64,000 nt of DNA from Anaeramoeba flamelloides (lineage: Eukaryota; Metamonada; Anaeramoebidae): assembly GCA_027625915.1 (NCBI GenBank), contig JANTQA010000072.1, forward strand, positions 992,001 to 1,056,000. The letters are read 5' to 3'. The notes under the pieces are model-generated. The model was given only the letters and a program-made list of their open reading frames with translations. It was not told the DNA's origin and ran no database searches. Each line of letters starts with the position of its first letter. Position 1 is the stretch's first letter. The position numbers were made by a program, and so were the translations under genes. Of this stretch, positions 22,655-33,492 are shown one piece after another.

Positions 22655-25324
22655 TTAAATTAACTTTGAAGATAAATTATTGTAAATTGAATTAATATGA
22701 TATGACCATTCTTTTAAGGAAGTGTATTTTGTTTGATCTTCTGTACTTTCAATTTCAAGTATTCCTGTCAACTGGTCAATTTTTGCATTAATTTTTTCAT
22801 CAAGAATTAAGTCGACCAATAGAGGTTCAACTTCTTTACCAGTAATATTTAATTCTTTTGCAACAAAATCAATTTTAATTCTAGTGTATGGTTTTATGAT
22901 TTTAACCAATACTTTCATTCTATTGTTTATTAATTGAGATATTATTAAAAATGAGAGTTATAATCAAATTAATATAGATCAAATTAATCGAGACAAAGAA
23001 ATTTATAAATATTGTTTTTTTTAATAAAGTGGAGAGATTTAATTAATAAAAGAGATCATAAACTTGAAATAATTTTATGGGTCTACTTTTAAAATTTAAT
23101 TAATTTTTTGGAACTTTTTTTCAAAAAAAATAAAAATATTAAAAAATATAAAGAGAAATAAAAAAATATAAAGAGAAATAAAAAAAAAAAAAAAAAAATG
23201 ATTAATTACCTGATATTCCTAAATAAATCTGGAATATGGAATTTGATGATAGGATCTTCTAAAATTTGTTTTTTTTGTTGTAAAATTTTTTCAAAACGAT
23301 CAATTTCATCCCTTAAATATGTTTGAACAAGATCGACAAATGGTTCAATTTCTTTATTATTGATGTATGGGCTAACTTCTTGAATATCAAATGGATTAAA
23401 ATCTGTTAACTTAAGCATACTTGAAATGACCAAATATTTTAAGCATCTGATTTTATTTGGGGAACCTGCAAGATCAAAATTTTTAAATGCTTCAAAAAAT
23501 TCGAGGTAGGCCTTGCTCCATCGTTTTTCTCTCAGATACATTTTACCGCCAGATTCTTTAATAATTCCTAAAATTTTTGGGGATGGGACAGCTGTTTCCA
23601 GAGCTTTAGCTTTTTGGTATACCTCTTTTGATTTTTTAAATTGTTTTAATTCGCCATAAATTTGAATTTCAAGTGCAAAAATTTCTAACAATTGAGTTCC
23701 TTTTTGATTAAATCAGAGAATTTTTTTTTATTTTATGTTTTTTGTTTTTTTTTTTAATAATACAATCAAAAAAAAAAAAAAAAAAATGAAAAAGAAATTT
23801 TAATAAAAAAATTTAATATTTTGAAATAAAAAAAAAATAATAAACAAAATTAAAAAGATAAAAGCTATTTTGAAAATTGGCTTCTAATTTGGAAAAATAG
23901 TTGATTATAGCTGTTTTAAAAAATTTTGGTTCTCATAGTCTATGAAAAGATTTTTGAATTTTCACTTTTAAAAATAACTGACAAGGAAGAAAAATATTTT
24001 GTTACAATTCATTTTCAATCTTAATGAGACAGTATTGGAATTTACATGATAATTTCTTCAATGATATTTTTGAAATTTTAGTAATGATTTATATTAAATC
24101 AATAGATAGATCGGTGGTGTAGCATAGTACTTGTTTTATCTTTGTTCTTTATTTTTGCAAGACTAACCAAATTCTCAGGGAATAAAAATTAATAATTAAA
24201 CAAAAATTTAAAAACTATACCTTTATTAATATCATAGGATCCATCTTTTAATGTACAGTGTTGTTTAAGCCCAGAAAGGATCTTGGTTAAGTTTGTATAT
24301 TCTCCTTTCATAAACCATAAATTTGCAAGCTTTAAATTTAACTTAAACCATAGCCTCAAGATTCCTGTTTTTTTAAGCGCCTCTAAGGTGATTTTATAGA
24401 ACTTTTCTAAGATTTCTGGCTTTAATTCTTTATCGTTTGAGACCATATTTATCAAACTGTTTAAACACTATAAACCATTTAAAAATAAAAAAGAATGAGA
24501 AAATCAAAAAAAAAAAAAAAAAAAATAAAAAAAAATAAAAAAAGAATGAGATCTGGTTTTAATTGAATCAAAAGAAAGTTTTTGCTTTTTTATGTTTTAA
24601 GATTTTTTTTTTTTTTTTTTTGGGTTAAAAAAGAAAAAGAAAGAAAATTGGAAAAAAAAAATGAAGAAAATAAACCCACCTTTTCTGATTTACTTCTTTG
24701 AACAGCAGAATCAATGTAAGTTAACATTTCATCATACTTTTCGAACATTTCTTCAAATTCACCATCTTCAAAATCAAGCTTTACAACTTGCTTTAAGGAT
24801 CTGAAACCCCAAATACCTTTACCACCAAGTTCGATCTCTAATTTCACGACTTTTTCAAAGCCGTCTAAAGCATCATCGATTGCATCATCTTCGTCTTCTT
24901 CAAGTAGACCTATTATTTTCAGAAAGTTGTAAAAAAAAAAAAATAAAAAAACAAACAAAAAAAATAAAAAAAAATACAAGCAAAAAAAAAAAAACGAGAA
25001 AAAATTAAAAAAAAAAAAGAAAAAAAAAAAAAAAAATTAAAAGAAGAATAATTTATTTTTTCTTTTTTTTTAGTTTTATATTTTGTTGAGGCTTTGAAAT
25101 GATAAACAAGAAGAAAATAGTTTTTCAGTTAACAAACCTTTTGAGTCGTAGTAACCATTTTCAAGATCAAGTTTTGTTGGTTTTCCCTTTGGTTTTGATG
25201 GTTTTTTGTCATCATAAGAATCGCTGCCTGTTTCATAACCACTATCACTTCCACTTTCAAAACCTTCTCCACTATTACTTTGATCAGAATAACCAAAGTC
25301 GCTTAAAACATCTTCACTTGACAT
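22655..25324 (-). CDS. CSN2: COP9 signalosome subunit 2 (CSN2), five exons
   Basis: CSN2 is a PCI-domain subunit of the COP9 signalosome, which removes NEDD8 from cullins. Exons by splice signals and phase: 25324-25138, 24909-24680, 24467-24221, 23699-23210, 22919-22655. The four introns are 228, 212, 521 and 290 bp, all GT-AG. The join is exactly 1419 nt (472 residues; human CSN2 has 443). Landmarks: an acidic, serine-rich N-terminus; LDLENGYYDSKGLLEEDEDD across exons 1-2; WGFRSLKQVVKLDF; MLTYIDSAVQRSKSEK; ITLEALKKTG; TQLLEIFALEIQIYG across exons 3-4; GGKMYLREKRWSKAYLEFFE; FKNFDLAGSP; FNPFD; then the PCI/winged-helix end FRNIRMKVLVKIIKPYTRI across exons 4-5, KELNIT, and KIDQLTGILEI. Every junction matches the family continuously. 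Introns contain long A/T runs. Complete and apparently functional. Confidence 0.95.
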
Positions 25325-26001
25325 AATAGATTAAAAAATTAAAAAAAATTTAGCAAGGCTGAATAAAAAATAAAAAAATGATTTTATTGACAAAAAATTA
25401 TTAGATTTTCCAGGTAGTGATGTTTTTAATCTTGTTTGAAAAATACAACCTCAAGATAAAAATATTCAAGTACTCTTTTAATTTGTGGTAAATTTTTTTT
25501 TTCATTACATTTATGCCCAATTTTGACTCTTTTAACAATTTTACTTGATGTGGGTTCTTTTTTTATATTTAAAAGTCAGTTTACTTTGGGCTCTTAATAA
25601 ATTTTGTAAAATAGAATTTTCAGAATTATTAAAACTTGAGATATTTATTATTTCTGAATATTCCACAGATATTGTTAACAATGAATGAAAGAGACTTTTA
25701 AGAATCAAACTTTTCTCATACAACATATACTTTTACAATTATAAAACTGTAAAAGTTCTTATTAATTGAAAATTTCTGACTTTAGGATAGTGTGGTTCTA
25801 GCAACAACAAAACACTGAAATAAAAAAATTTTTCTAAATTTCATAAAGAATAGTGTTTTCAAAAAACAAACTTTGAGAATTTTGTAAGAATGATAAAGAC
25901 AATTCCAAAATTTTGAAATTTTATTAATTGTTTAACTAGGGGCTTTTATTGTAACAAGAAAAATAAAATAAAATTTGTGGTTTATGTAAACGAAGGTTAC
26001 C

Positions 26002-26400
26002 ATTGTGGAAAAAAAAGCCCAACATGGTTTTTAATTGGGAACAGATCCTGAAAATTCAAAGTAAAATCAATTAAAAAAAGAATAAATAAATAAATAAAGA
26101 CAAAATAAAGGATTTAACACTGAACAGTTTTTTAAATACTATCTTTTTACAATCGATTTTTCTTTGATTGATCAATTATTAAAAATTTGTTCAAAAAATC
26201 GACTATTTTTGAGATCTCCAAAACCACTCTTGTGATTTTGATCAGAAAGTAGATTTAAATTATATTTGTTGGATCATTGGAAGTAATATAAAGGATTATT
26301 ATCTTAATTTAATTGGTTTTTCTTTGTTTATTGATTTTACTTTTCATTTTCAGTAATGTTCCCAATTAAAAACAGTGTTTCACTTTTTTTCTACAACAGT
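26002..26400. mobile_element. TIR element family T1, copy A
   Basis: The left end (TTGTGGAAAAAAAAG, then GGTTTTTAATTGGGAAC) is the reverse complement of the right end (GTTCCCAATTAAAAAC, then CTTTTTTTCTACAAC). The interior contains the family marker TTGATCAATTATTAAAAATT. Copies B (32237-32720) and C (45550-46498) share ends and interior. No coding capacity; it looks like a non-autonomous DNA transposon. This copy is the uninterrupted reference. Confidence 0.75.
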
Positions 26401-26693
26401 TAGTTATACTAAATATTGATTTGATGGAAGATTTGGATCATTTTTTGTGAAATCATTTTTCCATGTGCTGAGAGTACCAGATAATATATAAATTTTCCTG
26501 ATATTAAAAGAATAATTTACTCTTGTTCTCAAAAATTTATAAAAACAATAGAAAAATTCAGAATATCACTGCTATTACTAATAAACAGATCTGATTATTT
26601 AGATGATAATTAGTAAATGATAAAAAAAATTAATTCTTGAACAAAATTTTTAAAAACAAAATTTAAAAATTAAGAAGTGCCCTCAATTGTGGC

Positions 26694-26756
26694 TTGGTTT
26701 TCCAAAATTGAGAAAAATCAAGGATTTATTCCAATTCTTTTGAATTCTGGAAAACC
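26694..26756. repeat. Hairpin repeat H, copy 1
   Basis: TTTTCCAAAATTGAG is mirrored by CAATTCTTTTGAATTCTGG then AAAAC. It is a relative of the hairpins at 41431-41507 and 44298-44766. Confidence 0.5.
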
Positions 26757-27963
26757 CAAAATGTTTTTTTTTTTAATTATAGAAATAAAAAGAAAATTTA
26801 AATAAATGTTAATTTCTTAAGGGACCAGACTTCAAGAAAAAAAGGGCAAAAGATATTTTATTGATTACATTCTCTATTTAGAAAATTTATATATTTGGCG
26901 TTTCAAAAAATTCTGATCGACTAAGAAAGCCATAAAAGAAATTTTTTATCTGAGATAAAATTGTCTTTTCGATTTTTAATAGAAAAACAATAATTGTTAA
27001 ATTTCATTTTATTTCTTATATTATATAAATTTTTTATCTTCTATATTCTCATTTCTATCATTCTATTTATACTTGTACATCTATCACCATGATTATTAAT
27101 ATTAAGATTTTTTTTCTTTTTTGAGATAATTATGTTAATTAACCAAAAAAATGTTATCTTGAACGTATTATAAAATATTTATATTTATTTTAGAAAGAAT
27201 TCTATAATAATTAAATATGTTTTAAAGTCATTTATAAAATTTATTGTGAAATTGGGTTATGTTCTGAGATGAAAATAGATTTTTCAAAATCAACCTTTCT
27301 TGAAGATATTTGCGAATAGAGTAATTTTATCCAAAAACTTCAAAATCACTTTTTTTATCCTAAAAATGATTTAAATTGTTATAATAATTCTTGTGAAGAA
27401 GACCAAACTAAACTCTAATTTAATAATTGCGACTGACCTAAAATAATCGATCAAAATAAATTTTTATTAATTTTATTTTATCTTCAAGAATACTCAATAA
27501 TTAAATCTGATTAATAATTCACTTTTAAAATTATCATAAAAGCAATATAAATACCCAATATTTAGAAACTTCTAAAAAATAAAATTGAAAACCGAATTCA
27601 AAAAAGTTTTAACCTTTTAAAAAGAACAGTATAGATTTTCAATTACTGAAATTTCACTGAAACAATGGTTGATAATAAGATGTTTCGATATATATTTATT
27701 CATTTTAAAAGACATTGCAAAGTATCAATTGTTTTAATTTTTATTGATATTTTCCAAGATTTTTTTTTTTTCCACATTGGTTTATTACAAAAAAAAAGTA
27801 TCAAAAAAAAAGAAGAAAAGAAAATCAAAAAAAAAAAATCATATAAAAAATGAAAAACAAAAAATGATTCGCAAAAGATTTGATAAAGCAAAACAAAATA
27901 AAAATTTGAAAAATTCGAAAAAATAATTCTAATCACAAAATTTGAAAAAGAAAAAGCAAAATT

Positions 27964-28127
27964 AAAAAAAAGAAATCTTAAAAAAAGAAAAACAATATTT
28001 TATAAAATTAGAAAAAATGATTTGGATCCAAAAATTAAAAATTTATTTTGATACGAATATAAGATAAAACTCAAACCAAACCTCTTCCAATAAAATTATA
28101 AAGTGAGTCAACATTTTTGAAAAAGAG
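27964..28127. repeat. Left arm of inverted repeat around porin exon 2
   Basis: About 164 bp (including ATACGAATATAAGATAAAAC and CTTCCAATAAAATTATAAAG) that reappears as a close reverse complement at 29323-29485. The last exon of the porin gene lies between the arms. Purine-rich DNA precedes this arm. Confidence 0.75.
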
Positions 28128-28390
28128 TGTATTTTTTTTTAATAAATAAAAAAATTCGAATGTAATAAAAATTACTAAACGAGAATTTAAATAATTATAT
28201 ATTTGTAATGATATTTCAAAAAACAATAAACAAAAAAATTTCTGTGATTTGTTGATTGGAAATAAAAAAAAATAAAAAAATAAAGATGTATAAAATCTTT
28301 TTCTTATTAATTATTTTTTTTTTTTTGATAAGCTTTTTTTTTAATTTTGGTTTTCGTTTTTTTTTTTTTATTGTTAATCAATATTTCTCA

Positions 28391-31300
28391 TTAATCTGCA
28401 TCAAAAGTTATACCAAAGATAATTGCCTGTTTACGAAATTCTTTCAAATTGGTTAAATTTAGAGAAGTTCCAAGTGTCATTCCAACATTGGGTGTTATTT
28501 GGGAACTTAATTGTAGGGAAAGATTTTTTGGATTCATTAGTTTTGCTTTAATTTCATTATTTTTGTTACACCGAATTCTGGCCCCCATTTGGTATGCAAT
28601 ACTGTTGTTTAAATCAGAAGAAAAATTCTTTTTCACACTTAGTGCATAAGCATATTTTGCGAATTTTTTAAAGCATAACGAAGTTACCAATTGTTTTTGA
28701 TTTGTGTTAAATTGTGAAAAAAATATAAGGTTGCTAGAAATTGCGTATCGTGCAGCCAACTGTAGACCAATAAATTGACGTGAACGATAATCTAATTCAG
28801 TCCTCACACCAACTGAAAAATTGTCTTTCCCTGTTGTAAAGTTGACATTTAATTCATTCCCCAAGAGATTCAAAGATTTAACAGACGTAAAATATTTATT
28901 TATATAGGTAGAACATGCCATAATACGACCAGGGTTGTTTTCAGCTATATTTTTTTTTAAAAAAAATAAAAAAATAAAGAGAAAGGGAATAATAAAATAT
29001 AAATAGCAAAAATATTATTAGACACCACAGAAGAAACAAAATAATGATTAGATACCAAGCAAATAAATAAAAATAAAAAATAAAAAGGGGGTATTTGAGC
29101 AAGAACTAAATGTTTTTTTATTGACAAGAAATTTATTTTTTTCAATTCACAAGAGAAAATGTGAAACAGAAGAAACAGAAGTAATCAGCTGAGTTTTTTT
29201 ATTTTATTTTTATTTTTATTTTGGAATATGGTTTATTTCTTTATTTACATTAAACAAAATTGCTTAAAAAAATAAATGTATGTTTTTGTAATCTCATGAT
29301 ACAAATAAATCCAAACAAACAAACTATTTTTCAAAAATGTTGATTTACTTTATAATTTTATTGGAAGTGGTTTTGTTTGAGTTTTATCTTATATTCGTGT
29401 CAAAATAAATTTTTTCAATTTTTAGATCAGAATCATTTTTTGTAATTTTATATTATTTTGTTTTTCTTTTTTTAAGATTTCTTTTTTTTAATTTTGGTTT
29501 TCCTTTTTCTTTTTTTTTTGGTTGTAATTTCTTCTTTTTCTTTTTTTTTTTTTTCTTTTTTCATTTTTTCTAAAGAAAGCCAATTAAAAAAAAAAAAGGA
29601 TCTTAGAAAATACCAATAAACATTAAAAAAATTGATACTATGTAATGCATTTTATAATGGATTTAATTATTCGTAAAAAATCTCGTTCTTGTTAACTTTT
29701 TTTCGGTGAAAGTTCAGTAATAAAAAGGTCGTAATGTTCATTTCAAAAATTATGACTCACTTTTTTTTAGTTTTGAGTTTTATTTTTTTAATTTTTAAAA
29801 TATCACGGCTTTTATATTATTTTGATAATTTTAAAAGTGAATTATTAATAAGATTTAATTATTAGTTGTATTTGGATAGTTAAAAAAAAAAAAATGGAAA
29901 CTAAACTCTATTTCAAAAATGGTGACTCACCCGAAATAATAAATTGCATAAAAAAATTATTATAAAAAAATAGAAATCATTTCGAATTTTAAGATTTATT
30001 TTTTTATTTTATGTGCTTTCATTTGTATTATTTGTGGTATAAAAATGTTTTTTTTTTTTTTAATAAAATTTAATATATAGTAGGGAAAAAAATACCTAAA
30101 ATAAAAATAATCCCTGACAAGATTTTTAATTGTGAATATTAGTAAAATTGTTCGGTAATTTCATTTATTTTCAATCAAATCCTTTTTATAAATAACCATT
30201 TTTTTTATGAAACAAGTAATAAGCCCACTCAAAGTGCATTAAAGTCGGGTTTCTCTAGAATATTGATTGAATTGTTTGATAGAATAAGTAGATCAACTAT
30301 TTTTGAAAAATAATAGAGTTTTATAGAGGTTTACTATGGGCTTGGAAAATGATAATTTTTAATCTTGTTTTTTGATTGGTTGAATGCTGTTTTGAACAAG
30401 TTTGATTTCATTAATCACCATTCAAATAAGTGGGTGAGTTATAATTTTAAAAGTTTGATTCTTGAAAAAAGGATTTGATTCTAAATTAATGAAATTACAC
30501 AACAATTTTCCTATTATTCACAATTATAATCTTGTCAGGTATTTTTTTCATGTCCGGTATTTTTTTCACTACTTTACAACAAAGTTTAATTAACAATTGT
30601 TTTCGATTAAATATTATTTATGGGAATATTTAATTAGAAAAAACTTATTTTTTATATAAAAGATTTTTTTTTTTTTTTCGATTTAAGATCAAAGGAACTA
30701 ATATGAGTGATCAAGGAAATCAAAATTTTTGATCAACCTTATCTTAAGTTATACAAATGACTGGGGTAATTTTTATTTTACTTTATTTATATCAACAAAA
30801 GAATTACCAAAGAAATTATGAATCATCTTTTCAATTCAAATTGAATTATTTAAATTAGAATATTTTTATTTTTATTATTTTTTCTTTTGAAGATAAGACC
30901 TTTCGAAATAGTGTTCAAGGTTCAAAATGAATTTAGTGTCTATTCCTCACTTTGGTTAACTTTTCAATCATTAAAGCGATTTAAAAAAGTGAGTAATAAA
31001 AGTTTTCAAATGTTCCACCCAAACTGCTAAAAAAGGGTGAATTATACAGTTTGAAGTTCCACTTGAGAAAACTTTTCAGATTCAATTTTTAAAAATAACC
31101 ATTACACTTTTCAGATTTTTTTAAATTTGCCTTTGTAAATACTCAAAGTATTTTAATTTTAATTTTTCATAACACTGTATTCACCCGAACAATTAAAAAT
31201 AAGTTTCTGTGATTTCTGTGATTCGTGTTTAACCAAACTATTGGGTATCAGTAAAAACTTCAATTTGTTTTTGTGGTATTATAAGGGAAGAAATTTCATA

Positions 31301-31999
31301 AAACAAAGAATAAAATTCTTTTTCAAAAATTAGGAAAAATAATTTTAACAAATGACCAACAAACATTCTTCATATTTTTTTTTTGATGAACCAAACAAGA
31401 TCCGAAAAGAAATAAAAAAACAAGAAGCAAATTAAATACTAGCCCTTTGTTGTGAAATGAAACAATTTTTTCTTGCATTCACAAAGATTAACAACATTGC
31501 TTTTTTTCGGTTCATACTTTCTTTTTTTTTTCTTTTTCTTGTACTTTTTTTGTAATTAATTTGTTTACAAGTGTTTTTTGAATGCTAAACTAATTGCAAA
31601 ATACAAAATTCCTTCAAAATTGTTTCCGTTCACAGATACCCCAGAAGAAGAAAAAAAAAAAAGAAAATTATTCGGTGTAAAGATAACCTTACATAAGATC
31701 CCCAATGACAACCCTTTGATCTTTGGAATATTACAACCAAAATTTGCTTTTACATCTCTGTTTGTATCAAACGATCCAAATACCGAACATAGGTTTTTAT
31801 GGGTATAACTGAAATTCATATGTGTATAGATTGCAAGCTGTTCCTCGGTTGGAAAAAATTGGCTTGTGTTTGTTAAATTAATACCAGGTGTAAATTTTTT
31901 TTGAATTTGTAAGAAGCTATTTGAATTGTAACCTCCAAGGACTGATTTAAAATCTTGTCCAAGCTTTGAAAAGAAATAACGATTCCATTTGAAACCCAT
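28391..31999 (-). CDS. VDAC-type mitochondrial porin, two exons
   Basis: A voltage-dependent anion channel-like outer-membrane beta-barrel, passing metabolites across the outer membrane of the mitochondrion or mitochondrion-related organelle. Exon 1 is 31999-31693, ending at a strong donor (T|GTAAGG). Exon 2 is 28944-28391, starting after ATATAG. The join is in phase and gives 286 residues, against 283 in human VDAC1. Exon 1 has the N-terminal helix region (FFSKLGQDFKSVLGGY) and alternating strands (LQIQKKFTPGINLTNTSQFF, IYTHMNFSYTH). Exon 2 continues with strands ending ARIRCNKNNEIKAKL, QITPNVGMTLGTSLNL and a final FGITFDAD, paralleling VDAC's closing hairpins. An open frame runs 43 codons past the donor, so an alternative end is possible. 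The 2748-bp intron holds a transposon. Porin identity is by pattern; there is no residue-level proof of VDAC over Tom40. Confidence 0.75.
29323..29485. repeat. Right arm of inverted repeat around porin exon 2
   Basis: The reverse complement of 27964-28127 with few differences. It sits inside the porin intron, so the pair encloses exon 2 and could fold in the pre-mRNA. Confidence 0.75.
30080..30572. mobile_element. TIR element family T2, copy D (intact site)
   Basis: Starts GTAGGGAAAAAAATACC and ends with the reciprocal GGTATTTTTTTCACTAC. Inner inverted blocks (AATCCCTGACAAGATT / AATCTTGTCAGG) strengthen the ends. The interior shares TTTTATAGAGGTTTACTATG and neighbours with copy E at 40079-40776. 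It lies in the porin intron, with no open frame. Confidence 0.75.
30955..31115. repeat. Diverged relative of the 54.7-kb MITE
   Basis: AAACTGCTAAAAAAGGGTGA, AAGTTCCACTTGAGAAAACT and the bases after them parallel AACTGCTTAAAAATGGTGAA, AAGTTCCGCTTTAGAAAACT in 54720-54850. Ends are unclear. Confidence 0.45.
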
Positions 32000-32236
32000 T
32001 TTTAATTAGAACTAAATAAGAAAAAAGAAAAAAAATGAAAAAAGAAAACTTGTGTATTTCAATTACAACCCCAATTTATATTTAGTTTACAAGTGTTTAT
32101 TTTTCTGTTACACTGCTTTAAATATGAGTGATTTTTCCAAAAGTCTTGTGATCTTTAGAGTTTTTGAAATTAAAAGACTGATTATCAGATTGATTTCTAG
32201 TTAAAGATAAAGAAAATTCAATTAAAATTTATATAT

Positions 32237-32720
32237 GATTTGGGGAAAAAAGTTAACACGATTTTTAATTGAGAACCTAAATAGAACCTGAAAATCACAA
32301 AAATCACAGAAATCACAGAAATCACAGAAATCACAGAAATCACAGAAACCTGAAATTCAAAAGTAAGATCTATTAATAAAAGAAAAAACCAATAAACAAA
32401 GATTCAATCGAATTTTCATCTCATCCACAGTTTTTTTAAAAAATTATCTTTTTATGATGGGGTTTTTCTTTGGTTGATCAATTATTGAAAATTTGTTCAA
32501 AAAATTGACTATTTTTGCGATCTCCAAAATCACACAAACAATTTCGATAAATCAAAGAGATTTAAGTTGTTTTTATTAGTTTGATTAAAAATAATATAAT
32601 GAATTATTCTTTAAAGTCAAGTTGTTTCTTTTATTAATTGATTATATTTTTTGTTTTCAGGTTTCTGTGATTCTATTAATGTTTACCAATGGAAAAACTT
32701 GTTTGACATTTTTTTCCTGT
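32237..32720. mobile_element. TIR element family T1, copy B, with minisatellite
   Basis: A diverged copy of the 26.0-kb element (TTGATCAATTATTGAAAATT, then CAAAAAATTGACTATTTTTG and GATCTCCAAAA are shared). It is longer because of a 10-bp tandem array at 32284-32349. Confidence 0.7.
32284..32349. repeat. 10-bp minisatellite (AATCACAGAA)n
   Basis: About six tandem units inside T1 copy B. Short stretches in the opposite orientation (TTTCTGTGATTTCTGTGATT and similar) occur at 31205-31230 and 52341-52395, so the unit itself is dispersed. Confidence 0.85.
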
Positions 32721-32747
32721 AAGTTCGACTCAATTTGAATTTTTATA

Positions 32748-32944
32748 CAGTAAGTTCCACTTTTAAGTTACAAAATGCTACGTAATTTAAGGCACAAAAA
32801 AAAATCTCAAATTAAGGCACAAAATTCAGATTCAAGTAAAACTCATTGTAATAAAAAAAAATTACAAATTTTGTGCCTTAATTTGAGATTTTTTTGTACC
32901 TTAAATTTCGTTGAAAGTTTGTGACTTAAAAGTGGAACTGACTG
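32748..32944. mobile_element. TA-flanked foldback MITE family M1, copy 1
   Basis: A 197-bp near-complete palindrome bounded by TA. The ends are CAGTAAGTTCCACTTTTAAG and the reverse complement of AAAAGTGGAACTGACTG. The inner arms (AATTTAAGGCACAAAAA, ATCTCAAATTAAGGCACAAA) face one another around a short A-rich loop. TA target and CAGT termini point to the Tc1/mariner superfamily. Confidence 0.85.
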
Positions 32945-33492
32945 TAGATCTAATATTTTTTCACTTTTTTTCTTCTGCTAAAAAGACACTACTTGGTCAA
33001 GAACCAACCATTTCCTCTTTTCAAAATATCCAACCAATGAAAGGATTAAAGATAATTTTTTTTTTTCTTTTGGAGTGATCTTTTAAAAATCTCGAATACA
33101 ACACTTTGGCCAAGATAATGAAAAGTTTCAGATTTGTTAGTTGATTCGAATTTACTAAAAGAAATTATTTAACAGTTATGATATTTGAATTGAATACAAT
33201 AATAAAAATTCTAATTTTTTTTTATATGGGAGTATTCTGTAAGTAAGAAAAGAAAAAAACACATAAATTGTTGAGAAGATCGAAAAAACTAGAAAAAGAA
33301 TAAAAATTTTTTAAAAAAAGCTTAACCAAAATAAATGAATTATTTTATTTATTTAACAAGAATAAAAAGAATATTTTTTAAAAATAGAAAAAAAATTAAA
33401 TTTCTTTCTTTTCTTATTTTTTATTTTTATTATGTTCATTAAAAATCGTATTATTTGTTGTTTGGGAATTTGTAATCCCATTATTATCATTT

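Larger units (their letters stand above)
25325..28390. other. Intergenic between CSN2 and porin gene
   Basis: Spacer of 3.1 kb holding a 400-bp TIR element (26002-26400), a 70-bp hairpin repeat (26694-26756) and the left arm of an inverted repeat (27964-28127). A 61-codon minus-strand open frame at 25541-25726 has no recognisable domain and is not called. Confidence 0.5.
32000..33492. other. Intergenic between porin and RRM gene
   Basis: Upstream region of the porin gene and 3' flank of the next gene. It is occupied largely by transposon copies at 32237-32720 and 32748-32944. A/G-rich sequence precedes the next stop codon. No gene seen. Confidence 0.5.

Noticed and set aside
28449-28649. Plus-strand open frame in porin exon 2
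   Set aside because: It is antisense to the well-supported porin exon.
32281-32349. Possible CRISPR-like array
   Set aside because: It is a head-to-tail 10-bp tandem without spacers in a eukaryotic transposon.
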